From the NCBI GenBank assembly GCA_027310365.1, contig DAIDAY010000006.1, forward strand, positions 1 through 39,337: 39,337 nucleotides of DNA, in the 5' to 3' direction. A model generated the notes under the pieces. It searched no databases and was not told where the DNA came from. It worked only from the letters and a program-made list of their open reading frames with translations. Both the position numbers and the translations under genes were made by a program. Each line of letters opens with the position of its first letter. Within the stretch, counting starts at the first letter, position 1. This DNA comes from a bacterium (lineage in GTDB: Bacteria > Patescibacteriota > Minisyncoccia > UBA6257 > GWB1-50-10). Below are positions 36,950 to 39,337 of this stretch, piece by piece.

Positions 36950-38707
36950 TTATTTCTCCTGGAATATCTGGCTTGAGTTGCCTACGTTCGCGCAGTCGGC
37001 GTTCACGGCGCACTCATTCTCCGATTTTTTGGAATTCCTGTCATCGTACCGCTGGACGGTCTTGCAAACGTTGTTGGCGGCGCAGAGCTTGACAGTATCG
37101 CTCCCGACGGCTGCGCCGGCTGCGAGCGTCCTCGAAGCCGCCACATTGGACCAGCCGCTCACCGCCGCGCCGTTATAGAGAACTCTTGCGCGATACAGGT
37201 AGATGGTGTCTGCTTGCAAAGCGGTATCCATGTATACCGAGCTGGTGGTATTCACCACATCTTGGAAAACGCCAGACTGATTGTCGAATGGCGTACTGTT
37301 GGTCTGCTCGGCGGCGAAGGCGCGCGATACGGAGGCGACAAGACGATTGATATCGTTTCCGATGGAAGATAGCATACCCTTCACTCCTTCAACGATTCTT
37401 GATAAACTCGCGGCTACCTTGTTTCCGATGTTATCGTAAGTTATAAAGATGCTGGCTGTGGCTGGCGGTGAATATACCTTCTTGCCATTGGAAACCGTAT
37501 AAGCGTAGACGCTGTAAGAGTATCCCGTATAACTACCCACGTTCGTGTCGTCGTACGAAATGGCGCCCGACGGCAAATCAACCGTTACCGGTGGGGCGCC
37601 GCCTCCACCTACCATCAGATCTCTTCTTATTTCTATACCGGACGCCGCAGAAGAATTATTTGTCCACCTGAGATTAACAACCGGTTGATTGAGTGGTCCA
37701 CTCCATTTTGCCGTCAGTCCCGTCGGCGGCGCGATGCCGACATCGACAGCTTTCATCGCCGCATAATCGCTGCAGGTGCTCGACGAAAAATATGAATTAT
37801 TGAAAGTCATCTGGCCGCGATTGTCGGTTGCGTTGTTCGCCGTGTAGTACGGCGAAATGTCGCTCGCGAGGCAGTTCCGGATACGGTAGTAATAGGTCGT
37901 ATTTTCGCTGGCTGATCGGTCGGTGTACGGACTACTGCTTGCCACGAAATTTTCCACATCGGCGTCAAAAGTGAACGATGCGCTCCGTTGGATGTCAACA
38001 TACGTATCGCCGGCATCAATCAGCGGATTAGTGAACTGGGTCCATGAGATTACCGCAGCCATCGCGCCGTTGTTTTGCTGGACGGGTGAAGCAAAGAGAG
38101 AATTGGGGGGCGCAGGCGAAAGGTTCGCCCGCTGGATTTGGAAGGAATACCCGAGCGACGACGAGGCGCCGAGAACATTGTTGCCCCACGTAAGGTAGAT
38201 TGAGTTGGCGTCGTACGCGAACGCTTCCAGATTGGTCGGCGCATCCACCGATGTCGATTGTTGCGCAATACTGCCCACGGAACAACGAGAGGGGCTGGAA
38301 ACTATCCGGTTGGACGACCCACCCCCGACATAGTCTAGAACAAGCCAATAGTTTACCGAATGGCCGGGTGCAACAGTTGCGTCTACGCGGGAACCATTAC
38401 CCAGAGCAGAGCTTCCCGTCCAGCTGTATACGGTGTAGTAAGACGACTCATTATCAGTGTTTCCGTAAACAGTCGTGGTCCCTACCGTATAATCGGTCCC
38501 CGTCCAGAAAACGAGGATGTTGCTCCCCACCGTCTGGCACGAAAGAGTATACGGCTCACTTTTCGGCGGATTGGACGTAATCGTAGACGTTACATCCGAA
38601 TCGCAGTAGGCCGTCGTGCAAGTCCCGGCATTCGCCGTGAAAGCGCCCGCCGAAATCAGGAAAGCGGCAATAAGAAAAGCTGAATAAAAGATTTTTTTTC
38701 TTTTCAT
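36950..38707 (-). CDS. Secreted protein with fibronectin-type-III-like segments
   Basis: Signal peptide MKRKKIFYSAFLIAAFLISAGAFTANA; repeated Fn3-like APTNLEAFAYDANSIYLTWGN..., PPTGLTAKWSGPLNQPVVNLRWTNNS...; TATAAT 10 nt upstream of the ATG. Confidence 0.8.
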   Translation of the reverse strand: MKRKKIFYSAFLIAAFLISAGAFTANAGTCTTAYCDSDVTSTITSNPPKSEPYTLSCQTVGSNILVFWTGTDYTVGTTTVYGNTDNESSYYTVYSWTGSSALGNGSRVDATVAPGHSVNYWLVLDYVGGGSSNRIVSSPSRCSVGSIAQQSTSVDAPTNLEAFAYDANSIYLTWGNNVLGASSSLGYSFQIQRANLSPAPPNSLFASPVQQNNGAMAAVISWTQFTNPLIDAGDTYVDIQRSASFTFDADVENFVASSSPYTDRSASENTTYYYRIRNCLASDISPYYTANNATDNRGQMTFNNSYFSSSTCSDYAAMKAVDVGIAPPTGLTAKWSGPLNQPVVNLRWTNNSSAASGIEIRRDLMVGGGGAPPVTVDLPSGAISYDDTNVGSYTGYSYSVYAYTVSNGKKVYSPPATASIFITYDNIGNKVAASLSRIVEGVKGMLSSIGNDINRLVASVSRAFAAEQTNSTPFDNQSGVFQDVVNTTSSVYMDTALQADTIYLYRARVLYNGAAVSGWSNVAASRTLAAGAAVGSDTVKLCAANNVCKTVQRYDDRNSKKSENECAVNADCANVGNSSQIFQEK

Positions 38708-38953
38708 CCTTGTTTTTATTATACCACAGAGCGCCAATCGGATTCCGCAAAAGCTCGCGCCTCCGAACGTCTGGGTCGAAGGGCTGTAGGCGATTTCGCT
38801 CAAATCAACCAAACCATCCCAGGAACTGTTGCTGCCGTCTCCGAACGAAAGGAACTTCGCCGCTCCGGAAAGATTTCCCCAAGAATCCATCTTCGGAGCT
38901 TTGCCCGGAGGAACGTCGGAGGCGTTGAACGAGAGCCAGCCGTAGCCGCAGTT
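38708..38953 (-). pseudogene. Gene fragment resembling the C-terminal part of a surface protein
   Basis: After the hicA TAA the minus strand reads NCGYGWLSFNASDVPPGKAPKMDSWGNLSGAAKFLSFGDGSNSSWDGLVDLSEIAYSPSTQTFGGASFCGIRLAL without a start. Confidence 0.5.
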
Positions 38954-39170
38954 TTAGTTGCTTTTATCCCATTCGTCCGCAGACACTCCAGCCTGTTTCA
39001 AAATCTCACCAACCAAGTGCTTCGATATGTCCTCCCTGGTGAGGGTTGGGTATGCGGACTTTCAAGCTACCTTTTACCATGAACAAATGACGGCCGCCTG
39101 AATAGGGGCCGGCAAAACCAAGTCGCCGAAACTTTTGGACCAGCTTTTTCCAGGAAACGTTCTTGGGCAT
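38954..39170 (-). pseudogene. hicA: HicA-type toxin gene with a single-base frameshift
   Basis: MPKNVSWKKLVQKFRRLGFAGPYSGGRHLFMVKGSLKVRIPNPHQG then +1 frame GDISKHLVGEILKQAGVSADEWDKSN*; one extra G in CACCAGGGAGGACATATCG. Confidence 0.75.
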
Positions 39171-39337
39171 TTTTCACCAGCACCCTCTGGTCAAACCCGA
39201 TTTTCAATCCTGGAACGCTTTCATTCTCTCTCACCTTCAGCAAAATCCAGTCTTCCAATACTGAAAGTATAAAAAACAGAAAAGCCTGGAAAAGGACATG
39301 TGGCCCAAGATATTCACCGGCATGGATGGCGCCTGAC

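Overview
The gene content, short intergenic regions and type IV pilus layout suggest a Patescibacteria/CPR-like (Parcubacteria-type) chromosome segment; this taxonomy is an inference. Left part: rpmE (L31), rplY (L25/CTC), a coiled-coil lytic-transglycosylase-like protein, an N-terminally short RF1, and a SAM methyltransferase. These are followed by a mostly minus-strand central-carbon block: class II aldolase, an unknown ~417 aa protein, a PfkB-family kinase, split transketolase, pyrG, rpe, rpiB and gapA. Middle: DUF192 and SpoU/TrmH proteins, tRNA-Lys, recG, a single-chain PheRS with a C-terminal FDX-ACB-like domain, tRNA-Met, initiator tRNA-fMet, a pilin, a LAGLIDADG remnant, tRNA-Asp, a nucleotidyltransferase, gatA, gatC and ligA. 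Right part: a large minus-strand type IV pilus/pseudopilus locus (minor pilins, pilD, two pilins, pilC, pilT, pilB, pilO/N/M-like), divergent comF, a secreted Fn3-like protein, and a frameshifted hicA remnant. Main second-look items: (1) a mitochondrial-type PheRS whose ATG lies 2 nt after a tRNA-Met 3' end; (2) three pil-operon leaders with long stems closing near the start codon and short leader ORFs ending 4-9 nt before pilC, pilN and pilO; (3) heptad-periodic intergenic words, most of which also form inverted repeats; (4) many -10 boxes only 6-10 nt from ATG, suggesting leaderless transcripts; (5) interleaved divergent promoters for two tRNA transcription units; (6) RF1 without domain 1; (7) an uncharacterised protein in the glycolysis/PPP operon. 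All coordinates, palindromes and promoter calls were read by hand, with no database searches.
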